A DNA stretch of 64,000 bases from Bryobacter sp. CoA8 C33 (GCA_019931185.1 JAINDK010000050.1:1-64000); one strand, 5' to 3'; positions 9,234 through 18,607 are shown, counted from the stretch's first letter. Notes: generated by a model from the letters alone, not told the origin. Numbers and translations: made by a program.

Positions 9234-10261
9234 AGCGCCGCGAGGATCTTTTCGGTCATCCGCGGGGTGCTGAGGTTGCCGCCCAGGTCGGCGGTGGCGT
9301 TGAGCGGGTCGGCCAGCACGGACTCGACGGCGCGGCGGATGCGCACCGCCGCGGCGAGGGAGTCCGGATCGGCGAACCACTCGAGCATCATCGCCACCGA
9401 GAGGATGGTAGCCACGGGATTGGCCTTGCCCTGCCCGGCGATGTCGGGGGCGGAACCGTGCGCGGGCTGGAAGACGGCCTGCGCATCGCCAATGTCGGCC
9501 GAAGGCGCCATGCCCATGCCGCCGACCGTGGCCGCCGCCAGGTCGGAGAGGATGTCGCCGAACATGTTCTCCGTCACGAGTACGTCGAAGCACTGGGGCC
9601 GTTGGACCAGGTACAGAGCCATGGCATCGACATAGATGCGCTCGGTCTCGACGCCGGGATAAGCGGCGGCAACCTCGTCGAAGACTTGGCGGAAGAAGGC
9701 CATCGACGGCAGCACGTTGGCCTTGTCGACAAGAGTCAATTTGTTACGCCGGCTTTGGGCGAGGCGGAAGGCGAAATGAAAGAGCCGCTCGGAGCCCGCG
9801 CGGGAAATGAGCATCTCGTCGCGCACGGCATCGGCGCCGGCGGCGCGCGGGCGCAGGCGGGTCGAGAACAAGCCCTCGGTCGACTCGCGGACCAGGACGT
9901 AGTCGATGACCGGGTTCTTGAGCGGGGAGTGAGCGGGATTGTAGATGCGGGTGGGGCGAACCCCGGCATAGAGACCGAAGATCTCGCGGATATCGATCTG
10001 CGGGGCCATCTCGCGGCCATCGGCCCAGCGCACATTGGGCAGGCCGGCGGCGCCCAGGAGAACAGCGTCGGCCTGACGGCAGATCTCAATGGTCTGTTGG
10101 GGAAGCGGATCGCCCTGGCGCAGGTACTCGCCGGCGCCGCAGGGCATCTCGAGGAATTCGAAGTCGAGCTCCGGCAGGGCGCGCAGGACGGCGAGCCCGG
10201 ATTCGATCACTTCGGGCCCGATACCGTCTCCCGGCAGGACCGCGATCTGCTTTTTCACCAT
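9230..10261 (-). CDS. Isocitrate/isopropylmalate dehydrogenase-family protein
   Basis: This 343-residue enzyme belongs to the beta-decarboxylating NAD(P)-dependent dehydrogenases (isopropylmalate, isocitrate, tartrate/malate). Motifs in order: GDGIGPEV (11-18), VRESTEGLFSTR (substrate loop), LVDKANVLPSM with the catalytic Lys, ENMFGDILSDLAA with the metal-binding Asp residues, and HGSAPDIAGQGKANP (cofactor loop). Length fits LeuB or tartrate dehydrogenase. Linkage to an amidohydrolase instead of leu genes suggests a catabolic oxidative decarboxylase, not leucine synthesis; this is inference. The ATG is preceded only by a weak AAGTG. Just 20 bp separate it from the divergent helicase gene, so both promoters must lie largely inside the coding regions. 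Confidence 0.85.
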   Translation of the reverse strand: MVKKQIAVLPGDGIGPEVIESGLAVLRALPELDFEFLEMPCGAGEYLRQGDPLPQQTIEICRQADAVLLGAAGLPNVRWADGREMAPQIDIREIFGLYAGVRPTRIYNPAHSPLKNPVIDYVLVRESTEGLFSTRLRPRAAGADAVRDEMLISRAGSERLFHFAFRLAQSRRNKLTLVDKANVLPSMAFFRQVFDEVAAAYPGVETERIYVDAMALYLVQRPQCFDVLVTENMFGDILSDLAAATVGGMGMAPSADIGDAQAVFQPAHGSAPDIAGQGKANPVATILSVAMMLEWFADPDSLAAAVRIRRAVESVLADPLNATADLGGNLSTPRMTEKILAAL

Positions 10262-10281
10262 AAGTCACTTAGTCTAACGGT

Positions 10282-12711
10282 ATGCGCCTCAACCCGCTGC
10301 AACAGCATGTCGTCGAGAACTGGAACAAGCCGCTGCTGGTGATGGCACCGGTCGGAACGGGCAAGACGATGGCGCTGGCGGCGCGGGCCGCGGCGGCGAT
10401 TGCGGGAGGCTTGGACCCGGCGCGGATGCTCTGTCTGAGCTTTACCAACCGGGCGGCGCGCGAGGTGGCGTCGCGAATTGGCGACCATGTGGAATGCTCC
10501 ACGTTTCATGCGCTGTGCGCGCTGATACTGCGGGCCGAAGCGCGGGTGCTGGGCCTGCCCTCGGACTTTGTGATCTATGACGAGGAGGACTGCGTCGAGG
10601 CGTGCTCGCGGCTGGCGCAGAAGTATCAGATCGAGTTTTCCGGGTCCTGGCCGAAGCTTTGCTACACGCTTTGGACAGCGATCAGTGACGGGCGGCTGGC
10701 GCGATATGAGTCGAGCGAGAAGCCGCGCGAGGTCTTCGAGCGGCGCATCCGGGAAAGCGGTTTGTGGGCAGCCTACCGCCAGCCGGAGCTTCACTTCCCA
10801 TCCCTGGCGGCCGACTACGTAGCGATGCTGCGGGACTCGCATGCGCTCGACTTCCCGGACCTGATCCTCGGGGTGGCAACGCTGTTCGAGGAGAACCCGG
10901 ACCGCTTGGCGTGGTGGCGCTGCCGCTACGACTGGATCCAGGTGGACGAAGTGCAGGACACCTCGCGGGCCGAGTACCGCATTCTCGACAGCCTGGCGCG
11001 GGAGCACCGGCAGTTGAGCTTCTTTGGCGACGTGGACCAGACGATCTATGAGTGGCGCGGCTCGGCGCCGCAGGAGATCTTATCGCGCTACAAGCACGAC
11101 TACCGGCCGGAGGTAATCCACTTTGAGGAGAACTTCCGCTCGACGAGGCGGATCCTCGAGGCGTGCGAGAAGGTAATCGTCTCGCACCCGCAGGCGCTGA
11201 CCAAGCGCATCATCGCCAAGGTGCAGCGGGAGGGCGAGCCCGTGCTGGTGAGGCCCTTTGTGACGGCGCGCGAGGAGTATGACTGGATTGCCGGGCAGAT
11301 CCGGGCCGACCACGAGGAGCACAAACTGGACTGGAGGGACATTGCCGTGCTGGTGCGGACGAACCATACGGCGCGGGACATCTCCGAGGCGCTCGAGCGG
11401 GCGGGCGTACCGCATGTGAGGGTGGAGGAGGAGAAGTTCTTTCAGCGGGCCGAGATCAAGGCGGCGATCGCGCATCTGCGGATCCTGCGCAGCAATCAGG
11501 AGTCGAGTGGGCTGTTGCGGTTCTTGCAGGTACCGCCGAAGGGGATTGGCGAGGCGACGCTGGCGAAGGTGAGTTCGCTGCCGCGGGAAGTGGGGCTGCG
11601 GCTGGGGGACATGTTGTTGCCGGGGACGCACGAGCAGGGCGAGCCCTTCGCGGCACTTCTGACGAAGCCGGCGGTGGTGGCCGATTGCGAGACGACGGGA
11701 TTGGATCTGAGTGTGGACGAAGTGGTGGAGTTGGCGGCGCTGAAAGGGGAGGAGGAGTTCCACCGGATCCTGAGGCCAACGAGGCCTGAGACGTGGGCCC
11801 GGGTCGAGGATGCGGCGAGCATTCATGGGGTGACGCGGGAGAGGATCGAGGCCGAGGGGGTGGAGCCGGAGCAGGCCTTCGCCGAATTTGCCGAGTTTGT
11901 GCGCGGGCACGTCGTGGTGGGGCACAACCTGGAAACCTATGACTGGCCGCTGATCCGGAGGCAGAGCCAGCGGGAGTTTGCCATCGCGGGGACGGGGGAC
12001 ACGCTCGAGATCAGCCGAAGGCTGCTCAAGCTGCCGCGCTACCGGTTGGAGAACGTCGTCGGAGCGCTGGGCCTGCCACTGCGCACAGCGCATCAGGCGA
12101 TGGAAGACGTCCGGATGACGGCCGATGTACTGGGGAAACTGCGGGAGATGCTAGCCCGGCACAGCGAGGAGCGGCGGCGGGTGGTGGCGCAGGCGGGCAA
12201 GCGCTTCGTGGAGCTGGCCGGGCAGGTAGCGGACTGGCGGGAGCGGAGCCGGAAGCAGAGCCCGGCCGAGACGCTGGACATGGTGCTTTATGAAGGTCTG
12301 TTGCTCGAATACTTCGGGCGGGACGAGGATGGCGAGGCGCGGCTCGAGCATCTCGAGGAGTTGCGGCGCATTGTGGGAAGGATGTCGTCGCTCGATGAAG
12401 CCCTCGAGGTGGCTTCGCTCGGGTTGGACCTCGAGCGGCAGTTGGGGGAAGAGGACCGGGTGAGGATCTTGACGGTGCATCAGTCGAAGGGGCTTGAGTT
12501 TGACACGGTTTTCGTGGCGCGGGCAGTGGAAGGAGAGTTTCCTTCGTGGCGGAGCTTGAAGGAAAACCGGCTGGATGAAGAGCACCGGCTATTCTATGTA
12601 GCAATCAGCCGGGCGCGGGAGCGGCTCTACGTGACATGGCAGCAGCGAGATGGCCGGGGGCGGAGCCAAGTGGCAAGCCGGTATTTGAAGGCCCTGCGGG
12701 TGGACAACTGA
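10282..12711 (+). CDS. UvrD/Rep-type helicase with embedded DEDDh 3'-5' exonuclease domain
   Basis: All SF1A helicase motifs are present in 809 residues: Walker A APVGTGKT (about 22-29), LSFTNRAAREVASRI (Ia), VDEVQDTSRAEY (II), GDVDQTIYEWRG (III), NFRSTRRIL (IV), LTVHQSKGLEFDTVFV (V) and FYVAISRARERLYV (VI). Between IV and V, at about 465-620, sits a full DnaQ/epsilon-like exonuclease: DCETTG (Exo I), GHNLETYDW (Exo II) and HQAMEDVRMT (Exo III), with all D-E-D-H-D catalytic residues. The protein can therefore be expected to unwind DNA and degrade 3' ends, probably in repair or recombination; the pathway is unknown. No adjacent nuclease, RecB or Gam-like gene was seen. A strong hairpin terminator follows. 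Confidence 0.85.
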   Translation: MRLNPLQQHVVENWNKPLLVMAPVGTGKTMALAARAAAAIAGGLDPARMLCLSFTNRAAREVASRIGDHVECSTFHALCALILRAEARVLGLPSDFVIYDEEDCVEACSRLAQKYQIEFSGSWPKLCYTLWTAISDGRLARYESSEKPREVFERRIRESGLWAAYRQPELHFPSLAADYVAMLRDSHALDFPDLILGVATLFEENPDRLAWWRCRYDWIQVDEVQDTSRAEYRILDSLAREHRQLSFFGDVDQTIYEWRGSAPQEILSRYKHDYRPEVIHFEENFRSTRRILEACEKVIVSHPQALTKRIIAKVQREGEPVLVRPFVTAREEYDWIAGQIRADHEEHKLDWRDIAVLVRTNHTARDISEALERAGVPHVRVEEEKFFQRAEIKAAIAHLRILRSNQESSGLLRFLQVPPKGIGEATLAKVSSLPREVGLRLGDMLLPGTHEQGEPFAALLTKPAVVADCETTGLDLSVDEVVELAALKGEEEFHRILRPTRPETWARVEDAASIHGVTRERIEAEGVEPEQAFAEFAEFVRGHVVVGHNLETYDWPLIRRQSQREFAIAGTGDTLEISRRLLKLPRYRLENVVGALGLPLRTAHQAMEDVRMTADVLGKLREMLARHSEERRRVVAQAGKRFVELAGQVADWRERSRKQSPAETLDMVLYEGLLLEYFGRDEDGEARLEHLEELRRIVGRMSSLDEALEVASLGLDLERQLGEEDRVRILTVHQSKGLEFDTVFVARAVEGEFPSWRSLKENRLDEEHRLFYVAISRARERLYVTWQQRDGRGRSQVASRYLKALRVDN

Positions 12712-12720
12712 ATCAGCAAG

Positions 12721-12752
12721 CAGAACCCCCGCCGGAGGGGGCGGGGGTTCTG
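12721..12752. terminator. Strong hairpin between convergent genes
   Basis: CAGAACCCCCGCC (12721-12733) and GGCGGGGGTTCTG (12740-12752) form a perfect 13-bp stem with a 6-base loop (GGAGGG). It lies 10 bases after the helicase stop and 26 bases before the end of the leftward receptor gene. It probably stops transcription from both sides, although neither side shows a long T-run. Confidence 0.75.
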
Positions 12753-12777
12753 GTTGGTGTTTGGATCGAGGGGATGA

Positions 12778-15700
12778 TCAGAAGATGATCTTGAGGGCAA
12801 ACTGAATCTGCCGCATTGGGGAGACGAGCGAGGTGATTGCACCCGGACCGCGGACCTGGTTGGCCTGGCTGGGGAAATCGATACCGCCGGAGGCGTTGCG
12901 CACGGGCAGGAAGCTGCCGCCGGTGTTGAGCGAGCCGTTGGGACGGGCGAACTGCGGGGTATTGAAGAGGTTGTAGAACTCGCTGCGGAACTGGAGCTTC
13001 ACGGTTTCGGTGATGGCGAAGTTCTTGAAGAGCGAGAAGTCGATGATCTTGGCGCCGGGGCCTTCGAGGATGCCGACACCGGCGTTGCCGTAGCGGCAAA
13101 GCTCGGGGGTGGCGGTGTTCTGGCAGCTGACCAGACGGAAGGCATTGGGGTCGAACCACTGGTTGACAGTGGGGTTGGCCAAGCTGCCATTGGCGATGCG
13201 GTCGGGGCGGATCGTGACGTTGGCGGTATTGGTGATGGCGCCCTGGGTAACGGTCATGGGGAAGCCGGTACGGAATGTCAGAACACCATTGGTCTGCCAG
13301 CCGCCGAGGACATTCTTGGCAAGGGCGTTGCTGCTCTTGAGGAAGAAGGGGAGCTCGTAGACGAAGTTGGAGACGACGTTGTGGGTGACGTCGTAGCCGA
13401 CGCGGGCACGGTCGGCGCGGCGGTTACGAGGGTTCTGGTAGGTATTGGGGTTGTAGCCGTCGCCTTCGTTGCGGCCGTAGCCTTCCATGATGGACTTGGA
13501 GAAGGTATGGGCGATTGAGAAGGACAAACCATTATCAAAGCGCTTCTGCAGGGTCATTTGCAGGCCATGATAGGAGGCATTGGCGCCGGAGTCGAGGAAG
13601 CGGAGGCGGGTGAGGGGGCGGAGGACGCCGTCATCGCTGATGAACTGGAAGGGGCGGCGGCCCTGGAGGGTGGAGGTGGGGGTGTTGAAGGCCGGGTCGG
13701 GCGAGTTCGCCTCGACGGTGTTGTCGAGGTGGGTTGTCTTCGAGCCGACATAGCCGACGTTCAAAGCCATGGACCAGGGGAGGCGGCGCTGGATGTCGAA
13801 GCTCCACTGGTGGACCTGCGGCTGATAGTTATCCTTGTTGAGGACGTTGGCGCTGGTGGGGGTCTGGCGGTTGATGGCGCCAAAGGGGTTGGCGAAGGTG
13901 AAGGGATTGTTCACGTTGACCAAGGTGTTGTTGCGGGCGTCATTCGAGAAGTTGGAGCTGCCCGAGAGGGGCGGGTTGAGGTTGAGGATGGTGTAGTTGT
14001 TCAACTGGTGAACGTTGTAGTAGATGCCGTAGCCGGTGCGAACGACCCAGTTTTCCGAGGGACGGTAAGCGATACCGAGCCGGGGCATGATGAGGGTCCT
14101 TTGCGGGGTATAGAAGTCGTAGGTGGTGCGGATCTTGTCGGGAACGAAGGTCCAGTTGGCGCCGCGGAGTTCGGCGCTACGCCAGAGGCCTTGGACGTCG
14201 GAGGCCATGGTGTTGTATTCCCAGCGCAGACCGATGTTCATGGTCAACTTGCGGCTGACCTTCCAGTCATCGGTGACGTAGAAGCCGAAGCGGTTCTGGC
14301 GGACGTCGGTGACGGGGAGGCCTTCGGGAGTGTCGGTGGAGCTGGGAAGGCCGAGGAGAAACTGGGAGAAGCTATGGCCGGTGAGATTACCGGCGAAGGT
14401 GAAGGCACCGCGGGGGACATTGGCGGCACCGCGGAAGAGGGAGACGCGGCGCATTTCGCCACCGATTTTGATGTTGTGGTTGGCGATGCTGAGGTTGAGG
14501 TTGGAGCCGATTTGATGGAGCTGGTTGTCATCAAAGCCATTGCCGCCATCGCGCTCGGAAAGGCCTTGGAGGCCATTGGCGAGGTTGATGGAAGGCAGGC
14601 CGGTTTCGCGGCGGGTGAGAGCGCGGTTGCCATCGTTGACGACGCGGAAGCCATCCATGCCAATGGCGGCGAGGCTGAAGTCGGTGTTGGCGCGGGGGTT
14701 GAAGCTATCGCTCTTTGAGCGGGTGTAGCCATAGCGGGTCTCGAGAACGGCAGTGGGGGAGAAGACGTGAATCCACTGGGTGGCGACGTTGTCGTTGCGG
14801 CCGGCGACGAGATAGCTGAACTGGGGTGAGGTACCGGCGTAGGTGAGCCAGTTCAATTTGTTGGTGGCATAGCGGCCCATGATCTTGTCCTTGGTGGAGA
14901 TCGAATGGTCGATTTTCAGGTAGTACTGGTTGTCGTCCATGGAATCGATGCCGGTGCCGGTGTAGTTGAAGCCGGCCTGAGGATTGGCGACGGCGACTTG
15001 GGGTTGTTCCCAGAAGGGCAGCAGGGAGCGGGCGGTGCTGGTAATGCGGGAGGCAGGGATGACGTTATTCGCGAAGGGGTTGCCGGTGATGGGATCCACG
15101 ATCTGGACGGGGGTGGGGATGCGGAGCAACTGACCGAAATCACCATTGCGGAACTCGGCGGTGGGCACAAGGGCGGAGGCAGCGGCGCCAGGGAGGCGGC
15201 GGCGGCGGCCTTCGTAGTCGAACATGAAGAAGGTCTTGTCCTTGCCGTTGTAGAGCTTGGGCAGGACGACGGGGCCGTTGAGCACGGCGCCGAACTGGTT
15301 CTGGCGGATGCCCTGTTTGGGGAGACGGGTGGGGGAAGTATTGAAATAGTTCTGGAAGAAGTTTTCCGCGTCGAACCTATCGTTGCGGAGGAACTCGAAG
15401 GCGGAGCCATGGAGAGCGTTGGTGCCGGAGCGCATGACCATGATGAGCTGGGCGCCGGAGTTGAAGCCGTACTCGGCGGAGTAGGTGCCGGTGAAGACCT
15501 TCACTTCTTCGATGGCCTCGGGCGAGGGGGAGAAGGGGACGGTATTGACGCGGGCTTCGGTGGCGACGACGCCATCGAGGGTGGCATGCTGGCTGACTTC
15601 GCGCTGGCCGTTGGCGACGATGGCGATGGTCTGACCGGGGACGGGGATGCCGCCGCCGCCACCGCTCTGACCGTCGAGACCGCCGCGGGAGCCGAACATC

Positions 15701-16179
15701 ACACCCGCCTGGAGCACGGCCAAATTACCGACGTTGCGGCCATTGACGGGGAGTTCGACAATGCGGCGCTGTTCGATAACTTCACCGATGGAGGCCTCGT
15801 CGGTCTTGAGGGCAGCGATGGCGCCGGTTACCTCGACGCGTTCTGAGACCTGGCCGACTTGGAGGGCGAAGTCAACGCGCAGCTTTTCGTTGATCTGGAG
15901 GAGAACATTGGCGCGGGAGGCGCTCTTGAAGCCGGGAGCTTCGACGGTGACGATGTATTCGCCGATGTCGAGCAGGGGGAAGGAGTAGTCACCGGTGGAG
16001 GTGGTGACGTCCTCACGCTTGACCTGAGTACGGGCATTGGTCGCGGTGACCTTGGCGCCGGCGACGGCGGAACCGCTGGGGTCGGTTATCGTACCGAGGA
16101 TGGTTGTGGATGTAGTTTGAGCAAACCCTGAAAATGCGAGTAAGAGCGGGAATAGTGTTGTGAGAAGCAACCGCTGCAC
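12778..16179 (-). CDS. TonB-receptor-like outer-membrane protein, carboxypeptidase-regulatory domain
   Basis: The 1133-residue protein has a signal peptide (VQRLLLTTLFPLLLAF, ending SGFAQ), a carboxypeptidase-regulatory-like domain (about 25-105; GTITDPSGSAVAGAKVTATN), a plug domain (VTGAIAALKTD, LPVNGRNVGNLAVLQAG) and a long beta-barrel ending in Phe (QIQFALKIIF), like other Oar/CirA-type proteins. These import or bind large substrates at the outer membrane. The start is taken as GTG at 16179 because AAGGAG lies 6 bases upstream and the signal peptide begins there. Longer in-frame extensions upstream look untranslated. It lies downstream of a leftward set with a Gfo/Idh/MocA oxidoreductase and LigI-like hydrolase, but across a 233-bp gap that carries its own candidate promoter. 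Confidence 0.85.
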   Translation of the reverse strand: MQRLLLTTLFPLLLAFSGFAQTTSTTILGTITDPSGSAVAGAKVTATNARTQVKREDVTTSTGDYSFPLLDIGEYIVTVEAPGFKSASRANVLLQINEKLRVDFALQVGQVSERVEVTGAIAALKTDEASIGEVIEQRRIVELPVNGRNVGNLAVLQAGVMFGSRGGLDGQSGGGGGIPVPGQTIAIVANGQREVSQHATLDGVVATEARVNTVPFSPSPEAIEEVKVFTGTYSAEYGFNSGAQLIMVMRSGTNALHGSAFEFLRNDRFDAENFFQNYFNTSPTRLPKQGIRQNQFGAVLNGPVVLPKLYNGKDKTFFMFDYEGRRRRLPGAAASALVPTAEFRNGDFGQLLRIPTPVQIVDPITGNPFANNVIPASRITSTARSLLPFWEQPQVAVANPQAGFNYTGTGIDSMDDNQYYLKIDHSISTKDKIMGRYATNKLNWLTYAGTSPQFSYLVAGRNDNVATQWIHVFSPTAVLETRYGYTRSKSDSFNPRANTDFSLAAIGMDGFRVVNDGNRALTRRETGLPSINLANGLQGLSERDGGNGFDDNQLHQIGSNLNLSIANHNIKIGGEMRRVSLFRGAANVPRGAFTFAGNLTGHSFSQFLLGLPSSTDTPEGLPVTDVRQNRFGFYVTDDWKVSRKLTMNIGLRWEYNTMASDVQGLWRSAELRGANWTFVPDKIRTTYDFYTPQRTLIMPRLGIAYRPSENWVVRTGYGIYYNVHQLNNYTILNLNPPLSGSSNFSNDARNNTLVNVNNPFTFANPFGAINRQTPTSANVLNKDNYQPQVHQWSFDIQRRLPWSMALNVGYVGSKTTHLDNTVEANSPDPAFNTPTSTLQGRRPFQFISDDGVLRPLTRLRFLDSGANASYHGLQMTLQKRFDNGLSFSIAHTFSKSIMEGYGRNEGDGYNPNTYQNPRNRRADRARVGYDVTHNVVSNFVYELPFFLKSSNALAKNVLGGWQTNGVLTFRTGFPMTVTQGAITNTANVTIRPDRIANGSLANPTVNQWFDPNAFRLVSCQNTATPELCRYGNAGVGILEGPGAKIIDFSLFKNFAITETVKLQFRSEFYNLFNTPQFARPNGSLNTGGSFLPVRNASGGIDFPSQANQVRGPGAITSLVSPMRQIQFALKIIF

Positions 16180-16346
16180 ATGAGACTCCTTGGAGAATTT
16201 TATTGGATGATATCGCACATACACCATGGGCGGAGCGGAAGTGGGGGTTGCGAAAGGGTTGATTTTCAAACTGACTGCGATTGAAGGGGTAAGAAATTCA
16301 GAGATTATGATGATTTTCGAAGGACAAGACAGTTGGCCTCATTAAC

Positions 16347-16376
16347 ATTAAAATCTTTAAACTATGGTGAATGCAA
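16347..16376 (-). promoter_or_regulatory. Candidate sigma-70 promoter for receptor gene
   Basis: On the minus strand, TTGCAT (16371-16376) and TTTAAT (16347-16352) are separated by 18 bases, in the only AT-rich part of the 233-bp gap 16180-16412. Transcription would start about 160 bases upstream of the receptor's GTG, leaving a long leader. The match is moderate; nothing else coding is seen in the gap. Confidence 0.35.
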
Positions 16377-16412
16377 ACTAAGTGGGGGAGGGGACGACGG
16401 GTCGGGACTGAG

Positions 16413-17705
16413 TTAGTTGAGTTCGAGAGACCAGGGTGAGCGCAGGGGACGGCGGAGCATGGAATTGGCCGAATCGTCATTGAGGAAGCGTTCGGTGTTG
16501 GGGTCCCAGGCGAGGTCGCGGCCGAGGCGGAGACTGATGTTGCCGAGGTGGGAGACGGTGATGGAGCGGTGGGCTTGCTCGATGGGGGCGATGGGTTGTT
16601 GGCGGGAGCGGACGCAATCGATGAAGTTACGGAAGTGGTTCTGGGAGCGAGGGAGGCGGATTTCGTTTTCGGCGGGCTCGTAGTCGAGCAGGGAGGCGGG
16701 GCTCGATTCAATTGCGCCGCGGTTGACCCAGACCCAGCCGTCGGAGCCTTCGAAGGTAACGCCGCCGCGGAGGCGGCTGGAGACGATCATGCGGACGCCG
16801 GAGGCGTAATTGGCTTCGAAGTAGAAGTCGGTGGCGGTATTCCAGATTTTCTCCTTGGCCCAAGTGGCCTGGCCGTTGCGGATGGAGGTGGGGCCGGAGA
16901 GTTCGGCTCCCATGCCCCAGTGAGCGATGTCGGGATGGTGGCCACCCCAATCGGTGATCTGGCCGCCAGAGTAATCGAGGATCCAGCGGAAGTTGACGTG
17001 GCAGCGGGCGGGAGAATAGGGAGCGGCGGGAGCGGGGCCGAGCCAGAAGTCGTAGTTGAAGCCGTCGGGGATGGGTTCGGGGTCCTGGCGGTCCTGGGTG
17101 CGGCCGTAGTCAGGAGTGCCACCGGGGAGGCCGACGCGGACGGTATGGAGTTTGCCGATGCGGCCATTGCGAACGATCTCGCAGGCTTTGCGGAAGCGGG
17201 GGTCGGAGCGTTGCTGGCTGCCGCACTGGAAGACGCGATTGTATTTTTTGACGGCGTCGGCCATGAGGCGGCCTTCGTGGACGGTGAGGGAGAGGGGTTT
17301 TTCGCCGTAGATATCCTTGCCGGCGCGGGCGGCCATGATGACGGGGATAGAGTGCCAGTGGTCGGGGAGGGCGATGAGGACGGCGTCGATGTCCTTGCGG
17401 GCGAGCAGTTGGCGGAAGTCTTCGTAGGTGTCGCAACCTTTGAAGGAGCCGCTTTTTTTGTCGCGGGCGTAGTGCCATTCGACGAAGCTGCGAGCGGGTT
17501 CGCGGCCGGCTAGGCCGCCATCCCAATAGCCGGGGGATTGGCGGTTGACGTCACAGACGGCGACGACCTGAACGCGCTCGTCGCGGAGGAAGCCGCGCAT
17601 GTCGCCGATGCCCTGATTGCCGCAACCGATGACGCCGAGGGTGATGCGTTCATTGGCGGGGACGAAGGCAGCGGAGGCGGTGGCGAGGAAATGGCGGCGC
17701 AGCAT
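16413..17705 (-). CDS. Gfo/Idh/MocA-family oxidoreductase, Tat-type leader
   Basis: The 430-residue protein starts with a Tat-like leader (MLRRHFLATASAAFVPA). A Rossmann domain follows with GVIGCGNQGIGDMRGFL as nucleotide-binding loop, then DAVLIALPDHWHSIPVIMAA and GKDIYGEKPLS, where EKP is the family hallmark. The C-terminal half is the alpha/beta substrate domain. Exported members of this family in Acidobacteria, Planctomycetes and Bacteroidetes act on sugars or inositols using tightly bound NAD(P); the substrate here is unknown. The start has no clear ribosome-binding site. It is 17 bases downstream of the LigI-like hydrolase gene on the same strand, so they are probably one transcript. 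Confidence 0.88.
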   Translation of the reverse strand: MLRRHFLATASAAFVPANERITLGVIGCGNQGIGDMRGFLRDERVQVVAVCDVNRQSPGYWDGGLAGREPARSFVEWHYARDKKSGSFKGCDTYEDFRQLLARKDIDAVLIALPDHWHSIPVIMAARAGKDIYGEKPLSLTVHEGRLMADAVKKYNRVFQCGSQQRSDPRFRKACEIVRNGRIGKLHTVRVGLPGGTPDYGRTQDRQDPEPIPDGFNYDFWLGPAPAAPYSPARCHVNFRWILDYSGGQITDWGGHHPDIAHWGMGAELSGPTSIRNGQATWAKEKIWNTATDFYFEANYASGVRMIVSSRLRGGVTFEGSDGWVWVNRGAIESSPASLLDYEPAENEIRLPRSQNHFRNFIDCVRSRQQPIAPIEQAHRSITVSHLGNISLRLGRDLAWDPNTERFLNDDSANSMLRRPLRSPWSLELN

Positions 17706-17722
17706 ATGGGTGGGAGTTTATC

Positions 17723-18607
17723 TCAGAAGCCGTAGAGAGTGGCGGGGTTGGCGACGAGGGTGCGGGCGGGGTCGTTGGTGAGGGCGAGGAAGCGCTCGAG
17801 CCAGAGGAGATCATCGAGGGGTTCGAAGGGGCTGAGGTCGGTGGGTTTGCGGCCGGGGAGAGAGCGGTTGTCGGGGTGGGGCCAGTCGGTGCCCCAGAGG
17901 ATGCGGTTGGGGTTGGCCTGGTGGAGGGCGGCGACCATGGCGGCGGTGGCCTGGGGCTGGCCGGAGGGGAGGAAGCGGTTGGTGATCTTGACGTAGGTTT
18001 TGCCGGAGGCGAGGAGACGGAGGAGGGCGTCGAAGCCGGGCTGGAAGAGGCCGAGATCAGGGAGGGCGCCGGCGACATGATCGATGCAGACAGGGATGGG
18101 GGCGCGGGCGAGAAGGTCTTCGAGAGCGGCGACGACTTTGAGGCCGGCGAAGAGTTGGAGGTGCCAGCGGAGGCCGGAAACACGGTCGAAGAGGCGTTCG
18201 ACGGAACGGCGGGCGGATTCGGGGCCGGAGGCAGCCGCGCCGAGATTGAGACGGGCGCCACAGAAGCGGGAGCGGGCGAGCTGGTTGAGGGTAGAGGTGG
18301 GGGTGGTGTCGTCAATGACGGCGATGCCGCGGGCGGAGGAGCCACGGGCGCGGAGGCCGAAGAGAGTGGCGGAGTTGTCCGTGCCGTAGACGGAGGGAGT
18401 GACGATGACGACGCGGTCGATGCCGAGGCGGCGGTGGAGGGCGGACATCTCGTGGGGGAGGGCGGTGGGGGGAGTGTAGGCGCGGCCGGGGAAGAAGGGG
18501 AAGCGGCGGGGGTCGCCGAAGATGTGGGTGTGGGTGTCGCAGGCGTGCTTGGGGAGGCGATGGGGGGGAGCGAGGAAGGCGGCGAGGGCGAGGCGGCGGG
18601 AGATCAC
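17723..18607 (-). CDS. Amidohydrolase (2-pyrone-4,6-dicarboxylate hydrolase/LigI-like)
   Basis: The 294-residue TIM-barrel protein has a Tat-like start (MISRRLALAAFLAP), then DTHTHIFGDPRRFPF, the HxH metal or substrate motif of LigI-type lactonases. Further family text is IDRVVIVTPSVYGTDN, CIDHVAG and WGTDWPHPD, the last carrying the catalytic Asp region. LigI hydrolyses pyrone dicarboxylate in lignin-derived aromatic degradation; relatives act on other lactones. The start is read as GTG at 18607 with only weak upstream purines. It sits 18 bases after the small secreted gene and 17 before the oxidoreductase gene. No other aromatic-degradation gene is seen, so the substrate stays open. Confidence 0.8.
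   Translation of the reverse strand: MISRRLALAAFLAPPHRLPKHACDTHTHIFGDPRRFPFFPGRAYTPPTALPHEMSALHRRLGIDRVVIVTPSVYGTDNSATLFGLRARGSSARGIAVIDDTTPTSTLNQLARSRFCGARLNLGAAASGPESARRSVERLFDRVSGLRWHLQLFAGLKVVAALEDLLARAPIPVCIDHVAGALPDLGLFQPGFDALLRLLASGKTYVKITNRFLPSGQPQATAAMVAALHQANPNRILWGTDWPHPDNRSLPGRKPTDLSPFEPLDDLLWLERFLALTNDPARTLVANPATLYGF

Noticed and set aside
6500-9300. Replication origin at the skew switch
   Set aside because: No dnaA, DnaA-box cluster or partition gene seen; composition alone is not enough. Reported only as a skew observation.
13558-14718. 386-codon rightward open frame opposite the receptor gene
   Set aside because: Gly/Val/Glu-rich antisense product of skewed composition; the receptor reading has signal, plug and barrel.
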